Source of the DNA: JAKJGV01 sp964617565
GTDB lineage: Bacteria > Verrucomicrobiota > Kiritimatiellia > CAIQIC01 > JAGNIJ01
Assembly: GCA_964617565.1 (NCBI GenBank)
Contig: CAZTYH010000003.1
Coordinates: 1 to 64,000, forward strand
Length of the DNA: 64,000 nt
Direction of reading: 5' to 3'
Below, piece after piece: positions 10,809 to 19,247 of this stretch (its first letter is position 1; each line of letters opens with the position of its first letter). Under the pieces are notes generated by a model. It was not told the origin of the DNA. It did no database searches and was given only the letters and a program-made list of their open reading frames with translations. A program made the position numbers and the translations under genes.

Positions 10809-11751
10809 TCGGATCAAATTGCCCGAATTCATGGTGCGCAACAAGGGTTCCAAGCTGGTAGCCCTCGCCCTTGCATTCATCACCTGGTACGCTATCCAGA
10901 CGGTCATCAATTACGAAACGATGGTGTCGGATGTTCCGCTGAAAATCGAACTCGATGACGGGTGGGCCATCCTGGACCGTTCGGCGAAGACAGTGGATGT
11001 CATCTTCCGCGGATCGCAGGAAGACATTCGCTTCCTGAACCCGGACCAGGTAAGGGCCATGGTGGACCTGCGCGGCCACACGGAGGAAGGTCATCATGTG
11101 ATCCGTCTGCGCGCGAAAAATGTCACGGCCCCCGGCGCGGCGCGGCCGATTCTTGTCCGCCCGGATGAAGTCACGTTGCGATTGGACCGGGAGAGCGAGA
11201 AGCAGGTTCCCGTGAAGGCCGATTTACAGGGCGCGCCACCGGAAGGGTTTGAAGTGGAGCGGGTGGTATGCAATCCCGCGGCCGTCAGCCTGGTGGGACC
11301 GCGGCAGCGATTGGATGAGGTGGAAACGTTGCGCACGGCACCGATTGATATCGAGGGTCGCAGCCGGACATTCAAGCGGCTGAAGATTGCCGTCCAACCC
11401 CCGAGCGAAACATGGGTTGCGCGCATCAATCCTGAAAATATTGCCGTTGAAGTGATCATGGTTGAACGAGCCGCCACGCGGGAGGTGTCCGAGATCGCCG
11501 TGCGCGCGCTGGTGGATTCGGGTGTTCGCGCAAAGGTTGACGTTACGCCGGTTCGCGTTATGTTGATTGTGAGGGCACGGACGGAACAGTTGAAGAGTCT
11601 GCAGCCCGATGACTTGGCGGCTTTCGTGGATACCCGCGGCCTGAAGGCCGGAGCTTCGTATGAGTTGCCTGTGCGAGGCGTCGCTCCCCAGGGTTATACG
11701 GTGGTGGGCGTGGAGCCGCCGAGCGTGAAGGTTGTTATAGCGGAGCTTTGA
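10798..11751 (+). CDS. YbbR-domain protein, CdaA regulator (CdaR-like)
   Basis: A 317-aa protein with one N-terminal membrane anchor (LVALALAFITWYAI, about 17-30) and an extracytoplasmic region made of repeated YbbR-type beta modules. The repeats show the shared pattern of a Val-rich strand, PEGF/PQGY turns and a xVxPxxVxV ending (EGFEVERVVCNPAAVSLVG; QGYTVVGVEPPSVKVVI). In Firmicutes such proteins bind and modulate CdaA. The start at 10798 overlaps cdaA by 11 bp; an in-frame ATG 33 bp upstream would only extend into cdaA. Confidence 0.9.
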   Translation: MALDRIKLPEFMVRNKGSKLVALALAFITWYAIQTVINYETMVSDVPLKIELDDGWAILDRSAKTVDVIFRGSQEDIRFLNPDQVRAMVDLRGHTEEGHHVIRLRAKNVTAPGAARPILVRPDEVTLRLDRESEKQVPVKADLQGAPPEGFEVERVVCNPAAVSLVGPRQRLDEVETLRTAPIDIEGRSRTFKRLKIAVQPPSETWVARINPENIAVEVIMVERAATREVSEIAVRALVDSGVRAKVDVTPVRVMLIVRARTEQLKSLQPDDLAAFVDTRGLKAGASYELPVRGVAPQGYTVVGVEPPSVKVVIAEL

Positions 11752-11757
11752 AGTTTA

Positions 11758-12468
11758 ATGAATTTCTCGAGAAGATTTCCTGCCATTCTCGGCCTGTTTC
11801 TTTCGGCCGGTGTGCTTTCCGCGCTCGCGCAGCAGGCAGCGCCGGCCGGTGCAGGTCTCGATGATCGAAGCGTTCTGGTGGAGTGGTCCGAAGAAAAGCA
11901 GTCCGTGGCGGAAAAACCGTCAGGCGATGCAGCGGAGGCGGATGAGCTGAAGGCCGAACTGGAAGCGCGCATTGAAGAGGCGATGGCGGGCATGGGGCGC
12001 GGGATGAGTGAAGAGGCGCTCGTCATATTCCAGCAAGTGCTTCGAGAAGATCCCCAGAACAAGCGGGCCCGGTTTGGTATCGGCACCGCTTACATCCAGA
12101 TGAACAATTACCGCGAAGCGCTTGCCGTGCTTGAGCCCATGACGGAGGAGTTTCCGGATGATTTTTCCGTGAAGAACAACGTGGCCTGGTTGTATGCAAC
12201 GGCACGCGATCTCTCGGTTCGCAATGGAGCAAAGGCCATTCGTTTCGCGCAGGAAGCGCTGCTGATTAATCCGCACAGCTACCAGGTCTGGAACACCCTG
12301 TCGGAATCCTATTTCATCACCGGTGAGTACGAGCGCGCTCAACGGGCCGCCGAAGAGGCCTTGAAACTCGCGCTGCAGCAGAATGCGCCGGAAAGCAGTG
12401 TGATGGATTACCGTCGCCAGGCGGAAAAATCGAGAAGGGCGGCGCGCGCCATGTCGCTGCTGGAGTGA
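11758..12468 (+). CDS. Exported tetratricopeptide-repeat protein
   Basis: A 236-aa protein with a signal peptide (MNFSRRFPAILGLFLSAGVLSALA, cleavage near AQQ). A Glu/Ala-rich helical stretch (about 55-80) is followed by at least three TPR-type helix pairs (about 82-200), for example ALVIFQQVLREDPQNKRARFGIGTAYIQMNNYREALAVL. It probably acts as a periplasmic scaffold. It starts 6 bp after the YbbR gene and runs straight into the YdjY gene, so it belongs to the same operon. No specific partner can be named. Confidence 0.75.
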   Translation: MNFSRRFPAILGLFLSAGVLSALAQQAAPAGAGLDDRSVLVEWSEEKQSVAEKPSGDAAEADELKAELEARIEEAMAGMGRGMSEEALVIFQQVLREDPQNKRARFGIGTAYIQMNNYREALAVLEPMTEEFPDDFSVKNNVAWLYATARDLSVRNGAKAIRFAQEALLINPHSYQVWNTLSESYFITGEYERAQRAAEEALKLALQQNAPESSVMDYRRQAEKSRRAARAMSLLE

Positions 12469-12476
12469 GTGACCCC

Positions 12477-13193
12477 ATGATTTGCACAAAGCACCTCGGA
12501 TTTATTGTCGCGACCGCAATCTTGGGCGTTGTTGCGGTGTACGCGCAGATGGATACGGACGGCGTGGCGGTGGCCGGAATGGAGGCGCTTGGGGCGAAGT
12601 TGCCCGATCTTGGCCCGGACGGTGTCGCGCGCATCGGTAATGTCTCAGTTGATCCGAAAGCGCGCACGGTCAGCGTGAAGGGTTGGGTCAACCAGGTGGT
12701 TGGGCCGATCGAACTGCTGGCCTGCGGTCCCGGCGGCAAGACGCACGAGAGCGTGTTTGTCCTCGATATCAATCCCGTGGAGCTTCAGACCGGTTTGCTG
12801 CTTCTGGGTTTGAAGCCCGGAACTCCGCCGACCGGGCTCGGTGAAGGCGTACCGTTGGGACCTGAACTGGTGTTGTGGGTGGATTGGGAGGAAAACGGGG
12901 AAGCGCGCAGCCGCCGAGCAGAAGAATTTGTCTTTAACGAGGAAGTGCAGGAACGGCTGCCTGAAACGCCGTGGATATTTACCGGTTCCGTTTTTGAGGA
13001 AGGACGATTCAAGGCGCTGGCCGAGGAAAGCCTGGTGGTCACGTATTGGGATCCCTGGGCGATCGTCAACATTCCGCTCCCCTGCGGAGCCAACGATAAG
13101 ATTTTGAGCGTGGACACGAATACCGTGCCGCCACTGAGCACTCCCATAGTCATGCGCTTCATTGCGCCCCCCGCAGGAAAGGAATCCAGGTAA
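12477..13193 (+). CDS. YdjY-domain exported protein
   Basis: A 238-aa exported protein. ATG 12477 is chosen over an overlapping GTG at 12465 because GGAG lies 11 bp upstream of the ATG. A signal peptide covers the first 24 residues (cleavage near VYAQ). The core (GWVNQVVGPIELLACGPGGKTHESVF) is the signature of the YdjY family, common in Planctomycetes and relatives and of unknown function. The segments that follow (PTGLGEGVPLGPELVLWVDWEENG, then FTGSVFEEGRF) fit that family too. Its stop codon overlaps the nifU start (TAATG). Confidence 0.75.
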   Translation: MICTKHLGFIVATAILGVVAVYAQMDTDGVAVAGMEALGAKLPDLGPDGVARIGNVSVDPKARTVSVKGWVNQVVGPIELLACGPGGKTHESVFVLDINPVELQTGLLLLGLKPGTPPTGLGEGVPLGPELVLWVDWEENGEARSRRAEEFVFNEEVQERLPETPWIFTGSVFEEGRFKALAEESLVVTYWDPWAIVNIPLPCGANDKILSVDTNTVPPLSTPIVMRFIAPPAGKESR

Positions 13194-13414
13194 TGGAAGA
13201 ACAGGTCAAAGACTATATCGAACAGGTTCGCCCCTATATCAAGTCGCACGGCGGAGATGTTGAGTTTGTCGCCATGATAGGAACCAAGGTGCAATTGCGG
13301 TTGATGGGCGCGTGCAGTTCGTGCCCCGGCGCCGTGATGACGCTGCATCATGGCATCGAAGCACAGTTGCGCGAGCTGGTCAGCCCTGACATCGTTGTCG
13401 AACGGGTGGACTGA
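13193..13414 (+). CDS. NifU-like iron-sulfur cluster scaffold, stand-alone C-terminal domain
   Basis: A 73-aa NifU C-terminal domain protein. The Cys pair that holds a transient cluster is C41-S-S-C44 in GACSSCPGAVMTL, preceded by the typical HGGDVEFV. It delivers Fe-S clusters to apoproteins in the cytoplasm. It is the last gene of the co-directional run from ftsH. Five bases after its stop begins the twin-palindrome element. Confidence 0.93.
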   Translation: MEEQVKDYIEQVRPYIKSHGGDVEFVAMIGTKVQLRLMGACSSCPGAVMTLHHGIEAQLRELVSPDIVVERVD

Positions 13415-13419
13415 AAAAG

Positions 13420-13467
13420 TTTCCAGGGATTGGAAATTTTTTCGCGCATTTTTCCAAGTATTGGAAA
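13420..13467. repeat. Twin 17-bp palindromes, copy A
   Basis: TTTCCAGGGATTGGAAA (13420-13436) and TTTCCAAGTATTGGAAA (13451-13467), start-to-start distance 31 bp. Both fit TTTCCA-N5-TGGAAA. They lie between the convergent ends of nifU (5 bp away) and the exonuclease gene (10 bp away). A matching pair with the same 31-bp spacing is at 47202-47249. Confidence 0.85.
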
Positions 13468-13477
13468 AAGCATATTC

Positions 13478-14427
13478 CTATGAATCTGTTCGCTCGGGCG
13501 GTTTCGGGAGTTCGCCTTTCAGCGCGTTCTCGATGAGCGTGGTGGTTTCTTTCGGGAAATCGTTTNNNNNNNNNNNNNNNNNNNNNNNNNNNNNNNNNNN
13601 NNNNNNNNNNNNNNNNNNNNNNNNNNNNNNNNNNNNNNNNNNNNNNNNNNNNNNNNNNNNNNNNNTTCGCCTTTCAGCGCGTTCTCGATGAGCGTGGTGG
13701 TTTCTTTCGGGAAATCGTTTCGAACCATCCATTTCAGAAATCCCGGATCCTTCTTTACGAGGTCGCGAACTTTCTGGCCCTGGTTCTTCCCGAAGTTGAT
13801 CACCATTTCACCGTCCACCCACTTGAGTTTTCCGGCGCGATCGGCCCAGGCTGGATCGCGGGGATTGCAATAGGCGTCGAGCGCGTCCAGGTCACGGGGC
13901 AGGTCGGCATAGCGCTCAAGCTGTCCTTCCACCACGCGCAACGTGGCGAGGACGTCTTCCATTGCGCCGTGCGCGCCAAGATGGAACTCCCCGCAATAAT
14001 ACTGGAGTGCGGCGGAAAGATCGCGGGGCACGCGCCGGTGGAAGATGCGTTGTGCGTCCAATATACGGAACGTTTCGAGGTTCAGCGACATCCCGACGCG
14101 CGCGAATTCTTCCATGAGCAGCGGGATGTCGAACGAGAGGATGTTGTATCCGCAAAGATCGCAATCCTTCAGCACCTCCATCACTTTGCCGGCGATGTCC
14201 TTGAAAGACGGCGAGTCCTTCACGTCATCATTTGTGATGCCGTGAACGGCGGTCGCTTCCGGCGGGATGGGGATACCGGGGTTCACGCGGAAGAGGTGCT
14301 GCTCTTTCCTGCCGCCGGGATGAACCTTCAGGATGGCGAGGTCAATAATGCGATCCACGCGCCTGTTGGTGCCGGTGGATTCGATGTCGAAAACCGCCAG
14401 GGGGCGGTCCAGTTTCAAGTCGAGCAT
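13478..14427 (-). CDS. DEDDh 3'-5' exonuclease with ExoX-like C-terminal domain (interrupted only by an assembly gap)
   Basis: A DnaQ/ExoX-type DNA exonuclease. From the start at 14427 (GGGAGA 7 bp upstream) the DEDDh residues are visible: FDIESTG (D14, E16), the second Asp in YNILSFDIPLL, and the final His/Asp pair in GAHGAMEDVLATL. The C-terminal part has the small ExoX-type domain (VINFGKNQGQKVRDL, then KDPGFLKWMVRNDF). A 100-N gap and a 55-bp duplication split it on paper; removing 155 bp leaves 795 bp, exactly 265 codons, so the gene is an intact 264-aa protein. It converges on nifU. Confidence 0.93.
13511..13720. repeat. 55-bp exact duplication flanking a 100-N gap (assembly artefact)
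   Basis: Bases 13511-13565 and 13666-13720 are identical over 55 bp around 100 N (13566-13665). The overlap length is the same as at 4470-4679, pointing to an assembler k-mer of 55. The overlap should be collapsed. Confidence 0.97.
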
Positions 14428-14505
14428 AGGTGTCTCCCGCTGCAACGGCTATTTCGCGCACGGACACCGCTTGAATCAAGCCATTTCTGCGGGTTGGTCC
14501 TGATA

Positions 14506-14534
14506 TTGACAGTCACCACCCGGCCCTCTAGATT
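14506..14534 (+). promoter_or_regulatory. Strong sigma-70-type promoter for hppA
   Basis: A perfect -35 box TTGACA (14506-14511), a 17-bp spacer and TAGATT (14529-14534). Transcription would start near 14541, giving a 5' leader of about 43 nt before the GTG of hppA. Confidence 0.7.
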
Positions 14535-14583
14535 TACACCCCTATCGCGGTAAACCATAATGAAATGAAGGAGGAGTTGTCCC

Positions 14584-16716
14584 GTGACTATAGCTATATT
14601 GTTGCTTGGCATCATCAGCGGCGCGCTTGCGCTCGCTTTTGCGTGGTATAAGACGCAATGGATCAACCGCCAGGAGCCCGGCACCGAACGCATGCAGGAA
14701 ATCGGCGCGGCGGTTCGTGAAGGCGCCATGGCGTTCCTGGCGCGTGAATACAAGGTTCTTGCCGTGGTGGTCGTTATTGTAGCCGTTCTGCTCGCATGGG
14801 CGAACCAGGGCGCCGTGCGTCTCGTCGCGCTTTCCTTCGTCGTGGGCGCGCTTTGTTCGGCCGTGTCCGGTTTCTTCGGCATGCGCGTGGCTACAGCCTC
14901 CAACATGCGGACGACCAATGCGGCTCGTCGCGGACTGGCCGATGCGCTGCAGGTCGCGTTCTCGGGCGGTGCAGTTATGGGCATGAGCGTGGTCGGCCTC
15001 GGCTTGCTCGGCATTTCCGTCCTGACCATCATTTACTTCATCGCGTTCGGCATTTCGGCGGACAATCTTGGGGGCTTGCGCGAAACGGTTTTGCCGATTC
15101 TCGCCGGATTCTCCATGGGCGCGAGCTCCATTGCGTTGTTTGCGCGTGTGGGCGGCGGCATTTATACGAAAGCGGCCGATGTGGGCGCTGATCTCGTGGG
15201 CAAAGTTGAAGCCGGGATTCCGGAAGACGATCCGCGCAATCCTGCGACGATTGCGGACAATGTCGGCGACAATGTCGGTGACGTGGCGGGCATGGGCGCC
15301 GACCTGTTCGAGTCTTATGTCGGCGCGATTATCAGCGCAATGGTGTTGGGCGCGACCGCAGTGGTTCCGGCCGGCTCGAATCGTCCTCTCCTGAACCTCG
15401 TGCTGCTTCCGCTGCTGCTCGCGGGCGCGGGCATTCTCGTTTCTATTGCCGGAACATTCTTCGTTAAAACGCGTGAAGGTGGTAATCCACAGACGGCCCT
15501 GAACATGGGGACGCTTTCTGCCGGTGTGGTCATGGCCTTGCTGACCTATCCGATCGTGAAAGTGGTCGCTCCCGCGACGTTCACGCTCACGAGCATGACG
15601 TTCGTCGGAACGGGGATACAGACGATCGCGCAGGAGTTCCAGGCAACCGGCATCTTCTGGGCTACCATCGTGGGTCTGCTGGCGGGTGTGATTATCGGCC
15701 TTCTCGCCGAATACTACACCGCGGAAGGGAAAACGCCTTCGAACAAGATCGCCGATGCGTCTGAAACCGGCGCAGCCACGAACATCATCGCGGGTCTCGG
15801 TACGGGCATGATCTCCACCGCGCTGCCGGTGCTGGTGCTGGCGGCGGCGATCGTTCTGACCTACAAATTCGCCGGCCTCTACGGCATCGCGCTCGGCGGC
15901 CTGGGCATGCTGGCGACAACCGGAATCCAGTTGGCCGTGGATGCGTATGGTCCGATCGCGGACAACGCGGGCGGTCTGGCAGAGATGTCGAAGCTGGAGA
16001 AGGAAGTGCGTCAGCGTACCGACAAGCTGGACGCCGTGGGCAACACCACGGCTGCGATCGGCAAGGGTTTCGCGATCGGTTCCGCGGCGCTTACCGCGCT
16101 CGCGCTTTTCGCGGCGTTCCGCGAGACGGTCGGCCTTCCGATCATTGATGTGACCGATCCGAAAGTGATGGCGGGTCTGCTCGTCGGCGCGATGATGCCG
16201 TTCCTGTTCTCGGCGTTTGCGATGAGCGCGGTGGGCCAGGCGGCGTTCGCAATGGTCGAGGAAGTGCGCCGGCAGTTCCGCGAGATCCCGGGGCTGATGG
16301 AAGGTACGGCCAAGCCTGAATACGCGAAGTGCGTGGACATCTCCACGGCGGCGGCCATCAAGAAGATGACCGTTCCCGCACTGCTCGGAATCCTGACCCC
16401 GGTGATCGTGGGCTTTGTGTTCGGCAAGGAGATGCTCGGTGGTTTGCTCGCCGGCGTGACGGCATCCGGCGTGTTGATGGCGCTTTTCATGTCCAACGCG
16501 GGTGGCGCATGGGACAATGCGAAGAAGCACATTGAGGCCGGTTCGCACGGCGGCAAGGGATCTCCCGCGCACAAAGCGGCTGTCATCGGCGATACCGTGG
16601 GCGACCCCTTCAAGGATACTGCGGGCCCGTCGCTGAACATCCTGATGAAGCTCATGAGCGTGGTGGCCCTGGTGATTGCGCCGATTCTCAAAGCGGCCAC
16701 TCCCCTGATCAAGTAA
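14584..16716 (+). CDS. hppA: Membrane-bound K+-dependent ion-translocating pyrophosphatase
   Basis: A membrane pyrophosphatase of 710 aa with about 16 membrane segments, hydrolysing PPi to pump H+ or Na+. The start is GTG at 14584 with AAGGAGG upstream. Signature segments include the acidic loop EAGIPEDDPRNPATIADNVGDNVGD and the C-terminal GDTVGDPFKDTAGPSLNI. The diagnostic stretch GNTTAAIGKG has Ala and Gly where K+-independent enzymes have Lys and Thr, so the K+-dependent class is expected. H+ versus Na+ specificity cannot be settled by eye. It has its own promoter and a clean terminator and is transcribed alone. Confidence 0.97.
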   Translation: MTIAILLLGIISGALALAFAWYKTQWINRQEPGTERMQEIGAAVREGAMAFLAREYKVLAVVVVIVAVLLAWANQGAVRLVALSFVVGALCSAVSGFFGMRVATASNMRTTNAARRGLADALQVAFSGGAVMGMSVVGLGLLGISVLTIIYFIAFGISADNLGGLRETVLPILAGFSMGASSIALFARVGGGIYTKAADVGADLVGKVEAGIPEDDPRNPATIADNVGDNVGDVAGMGADLFESYVGAIISAMVLGATAVVPAGSNRPLLNLVLLPLLLAGAGILVSIAGTFFVKTREGGNPQTALNMGTLSAGVVMALLTYPIVKVVAPATFTLTSMTFVGTGIQTIAQEFQATGIFWATIVGLLAGVIIGLLAEYYTAEGKTPSNKIADASETGAATNIIAGLGTGMISTALPVLVLAAAIVLTYKFAGLYGIALGGLGMLATTGIQLAVDAYGPIADNAGGLAEMSKLEKEVRQRTDKLDAVGNTTAAIGKGFAIGSAALTALALFAAFRETVGLPIIDVTDPKVMAGLLVGAMMPFLFSAFAMSAVGQAAFAMVEEVRRQFREIPGLMEGTAKPEYAKCVDISTAAAIKKMTVPALLGILTPVIVGFVFGKEMLGGLLAGVTASGVLMALFMSNAGGAWDNAKKHIEAGSHGGKGSPAHKAAVIGDTVGDPFKDTAGPSLNILMKLMSVVALVIAPILKAATPLIK

Positions 16717-16740
16717 CGCTCTTATTGGCAGATTCGAAAG

Positions 16741-16770
16741 CGCCCCCGCTCACGCAGCGGGGGCGTTTTT
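16741..16770 (+). terminator. Rho-independent terminator after hppA
   Basis: CGCCCCCGCT (16741-16750) pairs with AGCGGGGGCG (16756-16765) around a 5-nt loop and is followed by TTTTT (16766-16770). It also shows that the next gene must start downstream of 16770. Confidence 0.92.
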
Positions 16771-16823
16771 CATTGGCCGAAGGGAATCCATTATTCTACG
16801 ATGCGCGTGCGGGGTATGATCGA

Positions 16824-18428
16824 ATGGTTGTGGAAAATTCCTTCGACGGCAAATTGACGACAGCGCGCAAGGCGTGGTTGGTCTTTCTCCTTTGCGGTTT
16901 TTTCCCTGTTTTTTCGGTTACTGCCGCCGAGCCGTTCGACGTCGTCATCGTGGTGAACAGCGCCGTGCCGGAATCCCGTGAGTTGGCCCGCCATTATGCC
17001 GAAGCGCGTGGCATACCGGTTGCGAACATCTGCCTGCTTGACTTGCCCTCGGGCGAATCCATGAGCCGCAGGGAATACGAGGAACGGCTCCGCGATCCGT
17101 TGCTCCGCTATCTGCAACGCCGGAAACTGGTGGACCAGGTTCGGCGCGATCCTGAATCGGTCAAGCCGAACGAGACGGCGTGGACGACGCTTTCGTCTTC
17201 TGTCCGCTACATGGTGCTGATGCATGGGGTGCCGCTGCGTATTTCGGACACGAGATGGCCGCTTGCGAGAATTATCGGCGACCGGCTCAGGCGGATCGGC
17301 GAAAAAAATGCGGCAGCGGTGGAGTCCGAACTCGCGCTCCTGCTGGCGGGGCCTTATCCGATCGGAGGGCAGGTGTCGAACCCGCTCTTCAACCGGCATT
17401 CATGGGAAGAGGTCAAGCGGGCGGCCGGCGCCGTGATTGCGGTGACACGCCTTGACGGTCCCGATCCGGAAATTGTGAAAGGCATGATTGACGCATCGCT
17501 GGAAGCGGAGCGTTATGGATTGCTTGGGCGCGCCTACTTCGATGGCCGGGGTCTGCGCGAAGGCGCTTATTACGTTGGGGATTTCTGGATACGCGAGGCC
17601 TGCGAGCGGTTCCTGCGCGAAGGATACGAGTGTGTGCTGGATTCGGCCTCACCGATATGGGGGCGTTCATTTCCGATGGAGGATGCCGTCGTGTATATGG
17701 GCTGGTACCAGGATCGCGTGGAAGGGCCTTTCTTGAGAAAAGATTTCCGGTTCAGGACCGGCGCCGTGGCCAGTCACATTCATTCTTCCAGCGCCGTGAG
17801 CCTGCGAACAGGGACGGACTACTGGGCCGGCCCGCTGTTGGCCCGCGGCGCAGCGTTCACCTGGGGCGCTGTGAGCGAACCGTTCCTCTCGTTTGTGCCG
17901 CATATGGATATGTTCGCCACGCGATTCTGCTCCGGGATGTCCTTTGCGGACAGCGTTTATATGTCGCTACCGGCGCTGTCATGGCAGGTTACCGTTGTCG
18001 GCGATCCGCTGTTCAATCCTTTCCGGTATTCGCTGGATGAACAAATCAGGAACCTGGAGCAGGACGGCAAGCCGGACGTCGAGTGGGCTCATGTGAGGAA
18101 GGTCAACCTGCTGGTTCGCGAAGGCCGGTTCAATACCGCGCTGAATTATTGCCGCGAGAAAATGGAAGCCTCCGGAAGCCTTGTGCTGAGAGAAAAGCTG
18201 GGGGATCTGTATGCCCGCAACGAATTGTTCGAGGACGCGGGTCGGCATTATGAGAAAGTGATTGAGATTGCGACTACGCCGGAAACAGCCGTGAGGGTGG
18301 GGGCGCGATGGATTTTGATTCTCCGGCTGATGGGCCAGCCGGAGCGCGCAAAAAATCTCGAAGCGAAAATCCGCGAGCGATGGAAAGACAGCGAATTGCT
18401 GCCGTGGCTCGAAACTGCTCAACCGTGA
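16824..18428 (+). CDS. TIGR03790-family exported protein with TPR tail
   Basis: A 534-aa protein resembling the TIGR03790 family, known mainly from Planctomycetes, Verrucomicrobia and Acidobacteria and of unknown function. The ATG at 16824 is used because an earlier in-frame ATG at 16725 precedes the hppA terminator. A signal peptide follows (WLVFLLCGFFPVFSVTAA, about 19-36). The opening of the mature part (VVIVVNSAVPESRELARHYAEARGIP) and the later YYVGDFWIREACERFL and WQVTVVGDPLFNPF fit that family. The last 120 residues form TPR-like helices. It precedes tatD by 3 bp. Confidence 0.8.
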   Translation: MVVENSFDGKLTTARKAWLVFLLCGFFPVFSVTAAEPFDVVIVVNSAVPESRELARHYAEARGIPVANICLLDLPSGESMSRREYEERLRDPLLRYLQRRKLVDQVRRDPESVKPNETAWTTLSSSVRYMVLMHGVPLRISDTRWPLARIIGDRLRRIGEKNAAAVESELALLLAGPYPIGGQVSNPLFNRHSWEEVKRAAGAVIAVTRLDGPDPEIVKGMIDASLEAERYGLLGRAYFDGRGLREGAYYVGDFWIREACERFLREGYECVLDSASPIWGRSFPMEDAVVYMGWYQDRVEGPFLRKDFRFRTGAVASHIHSSSAVSLRTGTDYWAGPLLARGAAFTWGAVSEPFLSFVPHMDMFATRFCSGMSFADSVYMSLPALSWQVTVVGDPLFNPFRYSLDEQIRNLEQDGKPDVEWAHVRKVNLLVREGRFNTALNYCREKMEASGSLVLREKLGDLYARNELFEDAGRHYEKVIEIATTPETAVRVGARWILILRLMGQPERAKNLEAKIRERWKDSELLPWLETAQP

Positions 18429-18431
18429 CGC

Positions 18432-19247
18432 ATGACAGAATCTTCACAGAACATGCTCGTTGATTCCCACGCGCATTTCGACCATCTGCCGGATGAGCAG
18501 GCCGTCGGCGAAGTCCTCCAGCGGGCGCGCGCCGCCGGCGTGGGCCGGATTATTGCCATTGGCGGACATGCCGCGGCGAATGCGCAGGCGATCGCGATCA
18601 CTCGGTGCGCGCCGGATTTGGTTCGCGCCACGGTCGGCTTCGATCGCGATCAGGCGGCGCGCGAGGTGGATCATGCGGCGCTCATTCCGCTTCTCTCCGA
18701 ACCGGAAGTCGTGGCGATTGGGGAAATCGGGTTGGACTATTATTACAGCCGCGACACGCGCGCGATGCAGTTGACGCTTTTCGAGCGCATGCTTGAACAT
18801 GCGCGCAGCGTTCGCAAACCGATCGTCGTGCACAGCCGTGACGCCGATGAAGACACCCTCCAGCTTTTGAAAGCTCATTGCGAGGCGCTGCGCGATACAT
18901 TACCTTATCCGGGGGTGTTGCACTGCTTCACGGGTAGTCTGCCGTTTGCAGAGCGCCTGCTGGAAATGGGCCTGCTGATCGGGTTCAGCGGCATTATCAC
19001 GTTCAAGAACGCGGCCGCGCTGCGGGAAATCGCAAAAGTGTTGCCGGAAGACCGGATATTGGTGGAAACCGATTCACCCTACCTCGCGCCAGAGCCTGTT
19101 CGCGGGAAGCGGAACGAGCCCGCTCACGTGGCGCATGTGGCGGCGGCCCTCGCCAAGATTCGGGGTGACAGCGCGGAGCGCATCGCGCATATTACCGCGC
19201 AAAATGCCGTGAGATTATTTGAACCTTCGAGGAAGAGTCATGAGTGA
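18432..19247 (+). CDS. tatD: TatD family metal-dependent hydrolase
   Basis: A 271-aa TIM-barrel metallohydrolase of the TatD DNase family. The metal ligands are readable: DSHAHFDH near the start, the Glu in AIGEIGLDYYY, His in VVHSRDADEDT, His in VLHCFTGS, and Asp in ETDSPYLAPEPVRGKRN. The family acts as a 3'-5' exonuclease or D-aminoacyl-tRNA deacylase-like enzyme in the cytoplasm. It is tightly linked to the genes on both sides and overlaps the ROK gene by 8 bp. Confidence 0.95.
   Translation: MTESSQNMLVDSHAHFDHLPDEQAVGEVLQRARAAGVGRIIAIGGHAAANAQAIAITRCAPDLVRATVGFDRDQAAREVDHAALIPLLSEPEVVAIGEIGLDYYYSRDTRAMQLTLFERMLEHARSVRKPIVVHSRDADEDTLQLLKAHCEALRDTLPYPGVLHCFTGSLPFAERLLEMGLLIGFSGIITFKNAAALREIAKVLPEDRILVETDSPYLAPEPVRGKRNEPAHVAHVAAALAKIRGDSAERIAHITAQNAVRLFEPSRKSHE

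Noticed and set aside
14542..16572. Long open frame of 676 codons antisense to hppA
   Set aside because: It mirrors the third-codon-position GC bias of hppA, is Arg/His-rich without any domain, and spans the hppA promoter. It is a shadow of the real gene.
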